DNA of 37,340 nucleotides from Candidatus Gastranaerophilales bacterium (lineage in GTDB: Bacteria > Cyanobacteriota > Vampirovibrionia > Gastranaerophilales > Gastranaerophilaceae). Where the stretch lies: NCBI GenBank assembly GCA_944327245.1, contig CALVHD010000018.1, forward strand, positions 1-37,340, read 5' to 3'. Below are positions 30,932-37,340 of the stretch, piece by piece; position 1 is the stretch's first letter, and each line of letters opens with the position of its first letter. The translations under genes and the position numbers were made by a program. The notes beneath the pieces were generated by a model. It was not told where the DNA came from, searched no databases, and worked only from the letters and a program-made list of their open reading frames with translations.

Positions 30932-31234
30932 ATGGAATTAAGAAAAATGAAAAAAAATATGCAGGATAGAATTATGCGCGAGCACAAAATTATTGCTAAG
31001 TGTATTTTTAAAGGTTTAACTATTGCCCAGATTGCACAAAAATTAAATTGTTCGGAGTCAACCGTTTCAAACAGGCTGAACGGATTATTTAAAAAATATA
31101 AAGCCAAAAATCGTTTTGAATTTATTATAAGCGTTTTCGGGCAAATAATAGAAAATCAAAAAAATATGTATAACAAAGTCTGTTTGGAAAATCTTAAATT
31201 AAGAAAATCAATTGAGACTTTACTCCAACAATAA
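30932..31234 (+). CDS. Stand-alone LuxR/GerE-type helix-turn-helix protein
   Basis: The 100-residue protein contains an HTH of LuxR/sigma region 4 type at about 18-62 (IIAKCIFKGLTIAQIAQKLN, CSESTVSNRLNGLFKKYKAK) followed by a helical tail. There is no receiver. ATG 30932 is used; ATG 30947 is an alternative, and neither has a clear ribosome-binding site. It is divergent from the XRE repressor and ends at a strong terminator, so the pair forms a small regulatory module. Targets unknown. Confidence 0.75.
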   Translation: MELRKMKKNMQDRIMREHKIIAKCIFKGLTIAQIAQKLNCSESTVSNRLNGLFKKYKAKNRFEFIISVFGQIIENQKNMYNKVCLENLKLRKSIETLLQQ

Positions 31235-31283
31235 TAATATATGTTTTATTTTTTACTTTTTAACTCTCTACTTATTCGATTTC

Positions 31284-31309
31284 AGACCCGATTTTCGGGT
31301 CTTTTTTTA
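31284..31309 (+). terminator. Intrinsic terminator of the LuxR-type HTH gene
   Basis: AGACCCGA (31284-31291) pairs with TCGGGTCT (31295-31302), followed by TTTTTTT. It abuts the glgA stop at 31307 on the other strand, so it could also impede convergent transcription. Confidence 0.88.
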
Positions 31310-32764
31310 AAAGTTTTTCTTATTTAGAGCATCTAAATATAAGAATTTATATTTTTTAGCTGAATCTTCCCATGAAAATTTAGTGTTTATGCAATTTTTG
31401 ATTATGTTTTTGAAATCTTCTTTTCTATCGTAATAAGTCCAAATTGCATTTTTAATTTCATTTAGCATTGATTGAGCGTCATAGGCTAAGAATTTAAATC
31501 CTGTTGCTTTTTCGTTAGGATATGCAACGATTGTATCATCAAGTCCTCCAACTGCTCTTACTATAGGTACTGAACCGTATTTCATTGCTATCATTTGAGA
31601 GATACCGCATGGTTCAAATAAACTCGGCATTAAAAACATATCAGAAGCTTTGTATATTTTTTCTGATAATTCCGGTTTAAAATCAATCCATGCCCTAATA
31701 TTAGATGAATTATTAGAAGCCCAAATTAACATGTTCTGATAGCCGTCTTCACCTGTTCCTAAGAAAACAAAATCAGCCGGTTGATTCATTAAATCAAATT
31801 TGCAGAAGTCTATTAAATCAAGCCCTTTTTGGTAAACTAATCTTGAAATCATTGCAATTAGCGGGCGATTTGGGTTTATTGGCAAACCAAATGCTTTTTG
31901 TATTTCTGCTTTAAATTTTGGTTTTTCTTTGGTGTTGAATGGTTTCTTGTCGTAGTTTGTTCCGTTTAAAATACCGCAAAGTTTATATGTTTGACCTCTT
32001 AGAGTGTAGTCCATGCCTTCGCCGAAGTCTGAGCTTAAAATTTCTTGAGCATATCTCGGTGAAACGGTTGTAATTTTGTCGGCGCAGTAAAGAGCTCCTT
32101 TTAGCCAGTTTACTTTTCCGTAATGCTCAAGACAATTGTCACGGTATACATTATCCCATCTCATATTTGCAAAATCTATAATAGATTTATCGCAGCTGCC
32201 TTGATATGCAAGATTGTGGATGGTGAAAACCGTTTTTGTATCTTTATAAAATTCATCATATTTGTAGTTTGATTTTAAATACACAGGCAGCATTGCGGTG
32301 TGCCAATCATTGGCATGAATAATATCGGGTTTGAAATTGAGCAATTTTGCATATTCCAGTGTGGCAAGGTTAAATGCTACATATCTTTGCATTTCATACA
32401 TCTCATCGCACCATTTTGGATATACAACATTAAAACAAGAAAAATATTTAGGGTTGTCTACAAAAAATACTTTAACTTTAGTTTTGGGAATTTCTGTCAT
32501 TTTCAATTTAAATATATGCCTTGTGTGACCCATATCAATTGTTAGACTGGAATTTTCAAGTTCTTTTATGTTGTATTTTTCTTGGTCAATTGACCCGTAA
32601 AGTGGTGTAAATATTGCACATTCAACATCTTGCTTATCTAAATAAAGCGGCAGTTCTCCTACAACATCGGCTAAACCGCCAACTTTTGAATATGGTGCAA
32701 CCTCTGCTGAGATAAATAATACTCTTAGTTCTCTTTTTTGTTTTTTAAATTTTTCCAGTTTCAT
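31307..32764 (-). CDS. glgA: Glycogen synthase (ADP-glucose type, GT5)
   Basis: GlgA extends alpha-1,4-glucan chains from ADP-glucose. The 485-residue protein shows the N-terminal VAPYSKVGGLADVVGELP with the KVGGL nucleotide-sugar motif, HANDWHTAMLP, TIHNLAYQG, GILNGTNYDKK, ISRLVYQKGLDLI and SLFEPCGISQMIAMKYG near the C-terminus. All are GT5 hallmarks at normal length. ATG 32764 follows AAAGGATAG. It lies 23 bases after ruvA on the same strand. Glycogen storage fits a fermentative relative of Cyanobacteria. Confidence 0.96.
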   Translation of the reverse strand: MKLEKFKKQKRELRVLFISAEVAPYSKVGGLADVVGELPLYLDKQDVECAIFTPLYGSIDQEKYNIKELENSSLTIDMGHTRHIFKLKMTEIPKTKVKVFFVDNPKYFSCFNVVYPKWCDEMYEMQRYVAFNLATLEYAKLLNFKPDIIHANDWHTAMLPVYLKSNYKYDEFYKDTKTVFTIHNLAYQGSCDKSIIDFANMRWDNVYRDNCLEHYGKVNWLKGALYCADKITTVSPRYAQEILSSDFGEGMDYTLRGQTYKLCGILNGTNYDKKPFNTKEKPKFKAEIQKAFGLPINPNRPLIAMISRLVYQKGLDLIDFCKFDLMNQPADFVFLGTGEDGYQNMLIWASNNSSNIRAWIDFKPELSEKIYKASDMFLMPSLFEPCGISQMIAMKYGSVPIVRAVGGLDDTIVAYPNEKATGFKFLAYDAQSMLNEIKNAIWTYYDRKEDFKNIIKNCINTKFSWEDSAKKYKFLYLDALNKKNF

Positions 32765-32787
32765 ATTATTCTATCCTTTAATTTATT

Positions 32788-33399
32788 TTAAAATATTGAT
32801 AAGATTTTGAGTGCTTCTTTGATTAGTTCTTGAGCATCATCTTTTTTAAGTGCACTGAGTGCAGTTTCAAGTGCTGATTGATACTCGTTTTTGTCATAAC
32901 CAAGAGATTGTAAGACAGTTATTGCTTGAGTTATTGTTTCGTTTGAAATGTTGTTGTCGGGTTTTTTTGAGGTAATGATTTCCGTTGTTATATCCATTTT
33001 TGTTAATTTATCTTTGATTTCAAGGACGATTTTTTGTGCCATTTTGGCACCTATTCCTTTTGTTCTTGAGATTGATTTATAGTCTTCTTCTATAACGGCA
33101 TTTATTAATTCATTTGTTTCAAATTCATCCAAAAGCGAAAAGGCAACTTTTGTTCCGATTCCTGATACTGAAGTTAAAATATCAAAGATAATTCTGTCTT
33201 GTTTGTTGTAAAATCCGCAAAGGGTCATAGAATCTTCTTTATGAATTAATTTTGTATAGATTTTTACTTCGGAATTTATTTCTGGCAGCGCTTGAATTGT
33301 TCTGTAATTTACAAGCAGAAGATGCCCTATTCCGTTAGTTTCAACGGTGCAATAAGGAAAGTTTTTTGCCGTTAATAATCCTTTTATATAATCAAACAT
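32788..33399 (-). CDS. ruvA: Holliday junction branch migration protein RuvA
   Basis: RuvA tetramers bind Holliday junctions and guide RuvB. The 203-residue protein has the OB-fold N-terminus (MFDYIKGLL, then HKEDSMTLCGF), helix-hairpin-helix motifs (LTSVSGIGTKVAFSLL and ISRTKGIGAKMAQKIVLEIKD) and the C-terminal RuvB-binding helices (ITQAITVLQSLGYDKNEYQSA). ATG 33399 follows AGGAG. It is divergent from ilvB and likely shares a transcript with glgA. Confidence 0.96.
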   Translation of the reverse strand: MFDYIKGLLTAKNFPYCTVETNGIGHLLLVNYRTIQALPEINSEVKIYTKLIHKEDSMTLCGFYNKQDRIIFDILTSVSGIGTKVAFSLLDEFETNELINAVIEEDYKSISRTKGIGAKMAQKIVLEIKDKLTKMDITTEIITSKKPDNNISNETITQAITVLQSLGYDKNEYQSALETALSALKKDDAQELIKEALKILSIF

Positions 33400-33456
33400 A
33401 AATTTAACTCCTGAATTATTATAAATTAAAATTTTTTTCTTAGCTTTTTGTTGAGA

Positions 33457-33487
33457 AAAGTTTACATTATTAATAATGTAAACTTTT
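33457..33487. promoter_or_regulatory. Perfect palindrome between ruvA and ilvB
   Basis: AGTTTACATTATT (33459-33471) is followed at once by its reverse complement (33472-33484), and A/T flanks extend the pairing. Each arm contains TTTACATT, an exact RpaB-type half-site, here inverted. On the plus strand a T run follows, so it could be an operator or a terminator-like attenuator ahead of ilvB. A TATAAT at 33510-33515 is the likely ilvB -10. Confidence 0.45.
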
Positions 33488-33549
33488 TTATTAAATTTAT
33501 TTTATTTGTTATAATTTATTAAAAGCTATACTAGATAAGGAAGGTATTA

Positions 33550-35259
33550 ATGAACAAGATTATGTATTCCGGGGCGGAAATTTTATTAAAATCTTTGCAA
33601 AAAGAAGGTGTTGAAGAAATTTTCGGATATCCGGGAGGTGTTGTGTTGCCTTTGTATGATGCTCTGTATTTGCAAGACGATATAAAACATTATCTTGTTC
33701 GTCATGAACAAGCTGCCGTACATGCCGCAGAAGGGTATGCAAGAGTTTCCGGAAAACCCGGAGTTGCAATCGTAACATCAGGCCCTGGGGCATGTAATAC
33801 AATCACCGGCTTAGCAAATGCATATTATGATGGTACACCTTTAATATTGATTACCGGACAGGTTAATTCTAAATTAATCGGCGGGGACGCTTTCCAAGAA
33901 GCTGATATTGTTGGAATTACCCGTTCTTGCTGCAAGCATAATTACCTTGTAAAAGATGTCAAAGATTTAGCCCGTGTTGTAAAAGAGGCTTTTTATATCG
34001 CCACAACAGGCAAACGTGGTCCTGTTGTTATTGATATTCCGGTTGATGTTTTTAATGCTAAATATACTTTTAATTATCCGAAAAATGTTGAATTAGTTGG
34101 ATATAACCCAAACTATAAAGGTCATCCATTGCAAATTCAAAAAGCACTTGAAACATTATTTGAATCAAAACGTCCTGTAATTATTTCAGGAGGCGGTGTT
34201 GTTGCGGCAAACGCAAGTAAGGAGTTAATTGAAATTGCAACCAAGCTTCATATTCCTGTAGTTCATACATTAATGGGTGCCGGCACATATCCTGATAATC
34301 TCGAAACAAGCCTTGGAATGATGGGTATGCATGGAAATTATTGCGCTAATTTAACAGTTGCAAATGCTGATGTAATTTTTGCAATAGGTACAAGATTTTC
34401 TGATAGAATTACAGGCTGTCTTAATAAATTTGCTCGTGATGCACAGGTTATCCACGTAGATATTGATCCTTGTTCAATTTCAAAAAATGTAAAAGCTTCA
34501 ATTCCTATTGTTGGCGATATTAAAAATGTTTTAACAACAATGCTTTCTCAATTATCAAAATCTCATCATAAGGTTAATATTGAATTAAAAGATAAATGGT
34601 TTAATGATATTAATGAGTGGAAAAAGAAAATTGCTGTTGCACAAAAAACATCAGATAAATTGAGTGCAATAACAGTTTTAGAGACAATTTATGAATATAC
34701 CAAAAAAGATGAGCCTATTGTTGCAACTGAAGTTGGTCAACACCAAATGTGGACTGCGCAAAACTTCAAATTCAATCAACCAAGAAAATTGATTACATCA
34801 GGCGGTTTGGGCACAATGGGCTTTGGTTTTCCTGCTGCAATGGGTGCTTGTGTAGCTTCTAAAAAAGAATACGTTTTAAATATTGCAGGAGATGGTTCAA
34901 TTCAAATGAATATTCAAGAATTGATGACTTGTGTGGATTATAAATTTAAAGTTATAAATTGTATAATAAATAACGGTTATCTTGGCATGGTTCGTCAATG
35001 GCAAGAGAAAATTTACAATAAACATTATTCCCAAACAAAAATTTCTTCTCCGGATTTTGTAAAATTAGCGCAAAGCTACGGCGCTTTGGGTATTAGAGTT
35101 GAAAAAGAAGAAGAAATTATACCTGCTTTAAAACAGGCAATTGAATACAACGGACCTGTTTTAATTGATTTTATCTGTGAAAATTTTGAAATGGTTTATC
35201 CATGGGTTCTGGCAGGCCAACCTATAGATAAAGTGCTATTATCAAGAGGAGAATGCTAA
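33550..35259 (+). CDS. ilvB: Acetolactate synthase large subunit
   Basis: This thiamine-diphosphate enzyme makes acetolactate for branched-chain amino acids. The 569-residue protein shows FGYPGGVVLPLYDAL, the catalytic glutamate E53 in RHEQAAVHAAEGYAR, TSGPGACN, QVNSKLIGGDAFQE, SGGLGTMGFGFPAA and the ThDP motif GDGSIQMNIQEL ending in NNGYLGMVRQWQ. Length and order are typical. AAGGAAGG precedes ATG 33550. ilvN follows after one base, so the holoenzyme is made from one operon. Confidence 0.97.
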   Translation: MNKIMYSGAEILLKSLQKEGVEEIFGYPGGVVLPLYDALYLQDDIKHYLVRHEQAAVHAAEGYARVSGKPGVAIVTSGPGACNTITGLANAYYDGTPLILITGQVNSKLIGGDAFQEADIVGITRSCCKHNYLVKDVKDLARVVKEAFYIATTGKRGPVVIDIPVDVFNAKYTFNYPKNVELVGYNPNYKGHPLQIQKALETLFESKRPVIISGGGVVAANASKELIEIATKLHIPVVHTLMGAGTYPDNLETSLGMMGMHGNYCANLTVANADVIFAIGTRFSDRITGCLNKFARDAQVIHVDIDPCSISKNVKASIPIVGDIKNVLTTMLSQLSKSHHKVNIELKDKWFNDINEWKKKIAVAQKTSDKLSAITVLETIYEYTKKDEPIVATEVGQHQMWTAQNFKFNQPRKLITSGGLGTMGFGFPAAMGACVASKKEYVLNIAGDGSIQMNIQELMTCVDYKFKVINCIINNGYLGMVRQWQEKIYNKHYSQTKISSPDFVKLAQSYGALGIRVEKEEEIIPALKQAIEYNGPVLIDFICENFEMVYPWVLAGQPIDKVLLSRGEC

Positions 35260-35260
35260 G

Positions 35261-35776
35261 ATGACAAATAATCATACAATATCGGTTTTAGTATCAAATG
35301 AAGTTGGGGTATTATCAAGAATTGTCGATTTATTTTCAGGACGTGGATATAATATTGAAAGTTTAACGGTAGCCCCTGCTCTTGATAGTGTTTATTCAAG
35401 AGTTACAATTGTAACCCCTGCTGATAATGATGTTATAGAGCAAATTTGCAAACAGTTAAACAGATTAATACCTGTAATTAAGGTTGCCAATCTTTCAATA
35501 GGCGAGGCTATTGAGTATGAAATCGGCCTACTAAAGGTATATGTAAGTGATGAAAACAGGGCGGAATTTATGAATATTGTTGCTCAAGCAGAAGCAATGA
35601 TTATGGATGTAAATGACAGAACTTACACGGTTAAAATTGATGGTGATGAAAAGAAAGTACAAACTTTTGCAGAACTTGTTCGTCCATATGGCATTAAAGA
35701 ATTTGTTCGTTCCGGAAAAGTTGCAATAACTAAAGGAAATCAGTTTTCTAATATAAAAACAATTAAATCTGAATAG
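35261..35776 (+). CDS. ilvN: Acetolactate synthase small (regulatory) subunit
   Basis: The 171-residue protein begins with an ACT domain (ISVLVSNEVGVLSRIVDLFS, GRGYNIESLTVAP) followed by the second regulatory domain (NRAEFMNIVAQAEAMIMDV, LVRPYGIKEFVRSGKVAITKG). It binds valine and controls the large subunit. ATG 35261 is separated from the ilvB TAA by a single G and preceded by GAGGAG, so translation is coupled. Its stop is one base from that of the convergent S24-like gene. Confidence 0.96.
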   Translation: MTNNHTISVLVSNEVGVLSRIVDLFSGRGYNIESLTVAPALDSVYSRVTIVTPADNDVIEQICKQLNRLIPVIKVANLSIGEAIEYEIGLLKVYVSDENRAEFMNIVAQAEAMIMDVNDRTYTVKIDGDEKKVQTFAELVRPYGIKEFVRSGKVAITKGNQFSNIKTIKSE

Positions 35777-35777
35777 A

Positions 35778-36401
35778 TTATTGTGTTTTTAAGTAATTTT
35801 CGCAAATTCTGCCATAGCATACCACTTTTCCTATGAGTTTTAATTTTTCAATTTGATTCATTTCAATATATTGAGTTTTAAAATCAGGATTTTCCGACAG
35901 AACAACAATCTGGTTAATATTTTTACAAAGACGCTTTAGATATATTTGTTTATCATAAAAAAATATATACAGCTCGCCATTTTTGATTTCCATGTTTGAA
36001 TTGCTTTCTAAAATAACGAAATCATCATAGTTGATTAATGGCTTCATATCATACATTTTAACTCGACACATTGAATATGAGTTGTTAAAACTGCTATAGG
36101 GAAAAATGTTTTCCGGTAGTTTATATTCAATATATTCGCCTGAAATATTGAATTTATTATTGTTGTTATAGATTATATTTTTTGGAAAATATCTTAGTGT
36201 TATATAACCGTTTGACGGGTTAATTTTGATGTTATAATTTTTTTCAATTTTTTCTATTTCGTCAGAATTAAAATCACTGTTTCTTTGAACTCTGGCAGAC
36301 ATTGCGGTAGGCTTAATATCTAGAATTTTACACAATTCTATCTGTTTGGGTTCATAATTAATTAAATTTTTTAACGCATAAATTAATTCAGAATACTTCA
36401 T
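35778..36401 (-). CDS. LexA/CI-like regulator with S24 fold lacking the catalytic serine
   Basis: The 207-residue protein has an N-terminal DNA-binding region (PKQIELCKILDIKPTAMSAR) and a C-terminal S24-like domain: MYDMKPLINYDDFVILES, ELYIFFYDKQIYLKRL, VVLSENPDF and KLIGKVVCYGR. In active S24 proteins the first motif is G-D-S-M-x-P with nucleophilic Ser; here it is Y117-D118-M119-K120-P121, so Asp replaces Ser. The lysine (K156 in YLKRL) is kept. Self-cleavage is therefore unlikely, and it may act as a non-inducible repressor. It is divergent from the cysteine-rich prepilin gene and faces an operator-like palindrome. Confidence 0.8.
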   Translation of the reverse strand: MKYSELIYALKNLINYEPKQIELCKILDIKPTAMSARVQRNSDFNSDEIEKIEKNYNIKINPSNGYITLRYFPKNIIYNNNNKFNISGEYIEYKLPENIFPYSSFNNSYSMCRVKMYDMKPLINYDDFVILESNSNMEIKNGELYIFFYDKQIYLKRLCKNINQIVVLSENPDFKTQYIEMNQIEKLKLIGKVVCYGRICENYLKTQ

Positions 36402-36686
36402 TTTCCACTTTCTAAATAATAATCTGTATATTTATACACATATTTTGTTGACAACTTCACAATTATTGTGTATATTATTAGCATAAGTATGGAAAAGTTT
36501 TAAACTGACATATTTAGAGATATCAATTAACACTACCACGCAAATAAATAACCAATATAGCTAAGTTGCTTTGAACATCAGCTTTATTAGTATAATTACT
36601 CAAGATAATGCTTATTTTAATTATACAAAAAGCTAAGTTCTTATGCAATAAAATCCTGCAGCTATTGAACGCTCGAAAGGACTTGT
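36402..36686. other. Intergenic region between the S24-like gene and the prepilin gene
   Basis: About 285 bases holding the promoter and palindromes at 36433-36476 and a roughly 200-base leader. The leader has short repeats of AGCTAAGTT (near 36559 and 36631) but matches no riboswitch I know. Confidence 0.5.
36448..36476 (+). promoter_or_regulatory. Strong promoter with operator-like palindromes upstream of the prepilin gene
   Basis: TTGACA (36448-36453), a 17-base spacer and TATATT (36471-36476) make a near-consensus promoter. The spacer contains the perfect palindrome CACAATTATTGTG (36458-36470), and a wider inverted repeat TATACACA/TGTGTATA (36433-36440 with 36467-36474) encloses the -35. 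Both are plausible sites for the divergent S24-like regulator (inference). The leader to ATG 36687 would be about 200 bases. Confidence 0.72.
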
Positions 36687-37340
36687 ATGAAAAGGGCTTT
36701 TTCTCTAGTTGAACTATTAATCAGTTTAATTGTAATTTCTTGTATAACCGCTGCTTTTACTCCTTTGATAACTAAAAAGTTTTCATCTGGTGTCTTTGGC
36801 GGCGGCGGTTCAGTTTCTGATATTAGTGCAGATTGCGATAAATTTGGTCCTAATTGTAATCTTTGTACTAGTAACTTTTGTCTATCTTGTACAGGGTTAA
36901 CTTGTAATTCTGATGAATATAAAGATAATAAAAGTTGTAGTTGTAAAAAATGTATTGATAAATTTGGTGCTGATTGTACTAAATGTAATGAAGATAAATG
37001 TTTAATTTGTCCAGATGGACAATATTTAGATGAAAATCAAAATTGTAAACCATGTACAGATAAATTTTCTAATTGTTCAAGCTGCGATATTTATCAATGC
37101 ACAGGGTGTAAGGATGGATATATTTTGACAGATCCCACATCAACTACCCCATGCAGTAGTTTTACTTGTTCAAGTCCTGATTTTATGCAGATTGGGAACC
37201 TTTGTATAACAAAGAAAAATATGGGGGATAGCACAGCACTAACTATACCAAGTGGAGTTAATATTGTAAACACTGGTTCAATATGTAACCCTAGCAGTGG
37301 AAATATGTGTTGTTGGAAAGGAAATACTGCTGATCAAACA
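36687..37340 (+). CDS. Cysteine-rich prepilin-like surface protein (3' end outside window)
   Basis: ATG 36687 follows GAAAGGA. The first 218 codons are visible. The N-terminus MKRAFSLVELLISLIVISC is a type III (prepilin) signal: short basic leader, cleavage expected before F5 with Ala instead of the usual Gly at -1, Glu at +5 of the mature chain and a hydrophobic helix. After a Gly/Ser stretch (residues 35-45) come three furin-like units, each starting DKFG or DKFS with paired cysteines (C-x-x-C and C-x-x-C-x-G-x-x). A further domain then has sparser cysteines. It should be a membrane-anchored or pilus-associated extracellular protein stabilised by disulfides or metal. Prepilin call good; function unknown. 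Confidence 0.85.
   Translation, partial: MKRAFSLVELLISLIVISCITAAFTPLITKKFSSGVFGGGGSVSDISADCDKFGPNCNLCTSNFCLSCTGLTCNSDEYKDNKSCSCKKCIDKFGADCTKCNEDKCLICPDGQYLDENQNCKPCTDKFSNCSSCDIYQCTGCKDGYILTDPTSTTPCSSFTCSSPDFMQIGNLCITKKNMGDSTALTIPSGVNIVNTGSICNPSSGNMCCWKGNTADQT

Noticed and set aside
31284-31309. Hairpin as a terminator for glgA
   Set aside because: On the minus strand no T run follows the stem; it fits only the plus-strand gene.
30363-36401. A prophage, suggested by the XRE repressor and S24-like regulator
   Set aside because: The genes between them are core metabolism (glgA, ruvA, ilvBN) and there is no integrase, structural gene or attachment repeat.
36477-36686. c-di-GMP (GEMM) riboswitch in the prepilin leader, prompted by CCACGCAAA near 36536
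   Set aside because: Only a few bases match; the rest of the conserved core and the tetraloop receptor pattern are absent.

Overview
The window is an AT-rich, densely packed bacterial segment. It best fits a non-photosynthetic relative of Cyanobacteria, the Vampirovibrionia/Melainabacteria, most likely Gastranaerophilales. The main grounds are a near-textbook RpaB/Ycf27-type response regulator (3925-4668, minus), a cyanobacterial-style ClpC, a DivK-like receiver, and several large hypothetical proteins sharing a short N-terminal F-x-G-K-type motif. It also carries a prepilin-like cysteine-rich protein. No photosynthesis gene, tRNA, rRNA, CRISPR array or insertion sequence was found. The lineage call is inference from protein resemblance, not from a marker tree.

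Layout: (1) 1-3271 is a plus-strand RNA-turnover operon (rny, ymdB-like phosphodiesterase, PHP phosphoesterase), perhaps preceded by the tail of a LuxR-type regulator. (2) 3268-5390 (minus) holds a small M14 zinc peptidase, rpaB and an orphan coiled-coil protein. (3) 5536-7317 (plus) is a radical SAM protein. (4) 7319-10246 (minus) is a signalling cluster: winged-helix protein, then histidine kinase, DivK-like receiver and HisK-family PHP phosphatase with overlapping ends. (5) 10477-14496 has fba (minus), rpiB and clpC (plus). (6) 14738-24457 is the accessory region: a sigma-70-like protein fused to ten 39-residue helical repeats, a divergent 1186-residue protein of twelve 35-residue repeats plus an HD hydrolase domain, a TPR protein, a protein of YwqK/MORN-like imperfect repeats and an acidic protein with a LysM-like segment. 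(7) 24458-36401 returns to core genes (gatC-pyrG, panD-cupin, ruvA-glgA, ilvB-ilvN) mixed with regulators: two overlapping REC-LuxR proteins, a pentapeptide-repeat protein, an XRE repressor divergent from a mini LuxR-type HTH protein, and an S24-like repressor. (8) The window ends inside a cysteine-rich prepilin-like gene (36687 onward) with a strong promoter and operator-like palindrome upstream.

The most unusual item is the sigma-like/repeat fusion at 14738-17029. Its repeats keep a fixed scaffold and vary at a few positions, in a layout resembling mTERF- or TALE-type modular nucleic-acid binders, and they have expanded recently by segmental duplication. Other items are an apparent ATT start codon for rny, direct-repeat sites resembling the cyanobacterial RpaB (HLR1) box, an S24-like repressor lacking its catalytic serine, and an orphan plus-strand terminator that suggests a small RNA.
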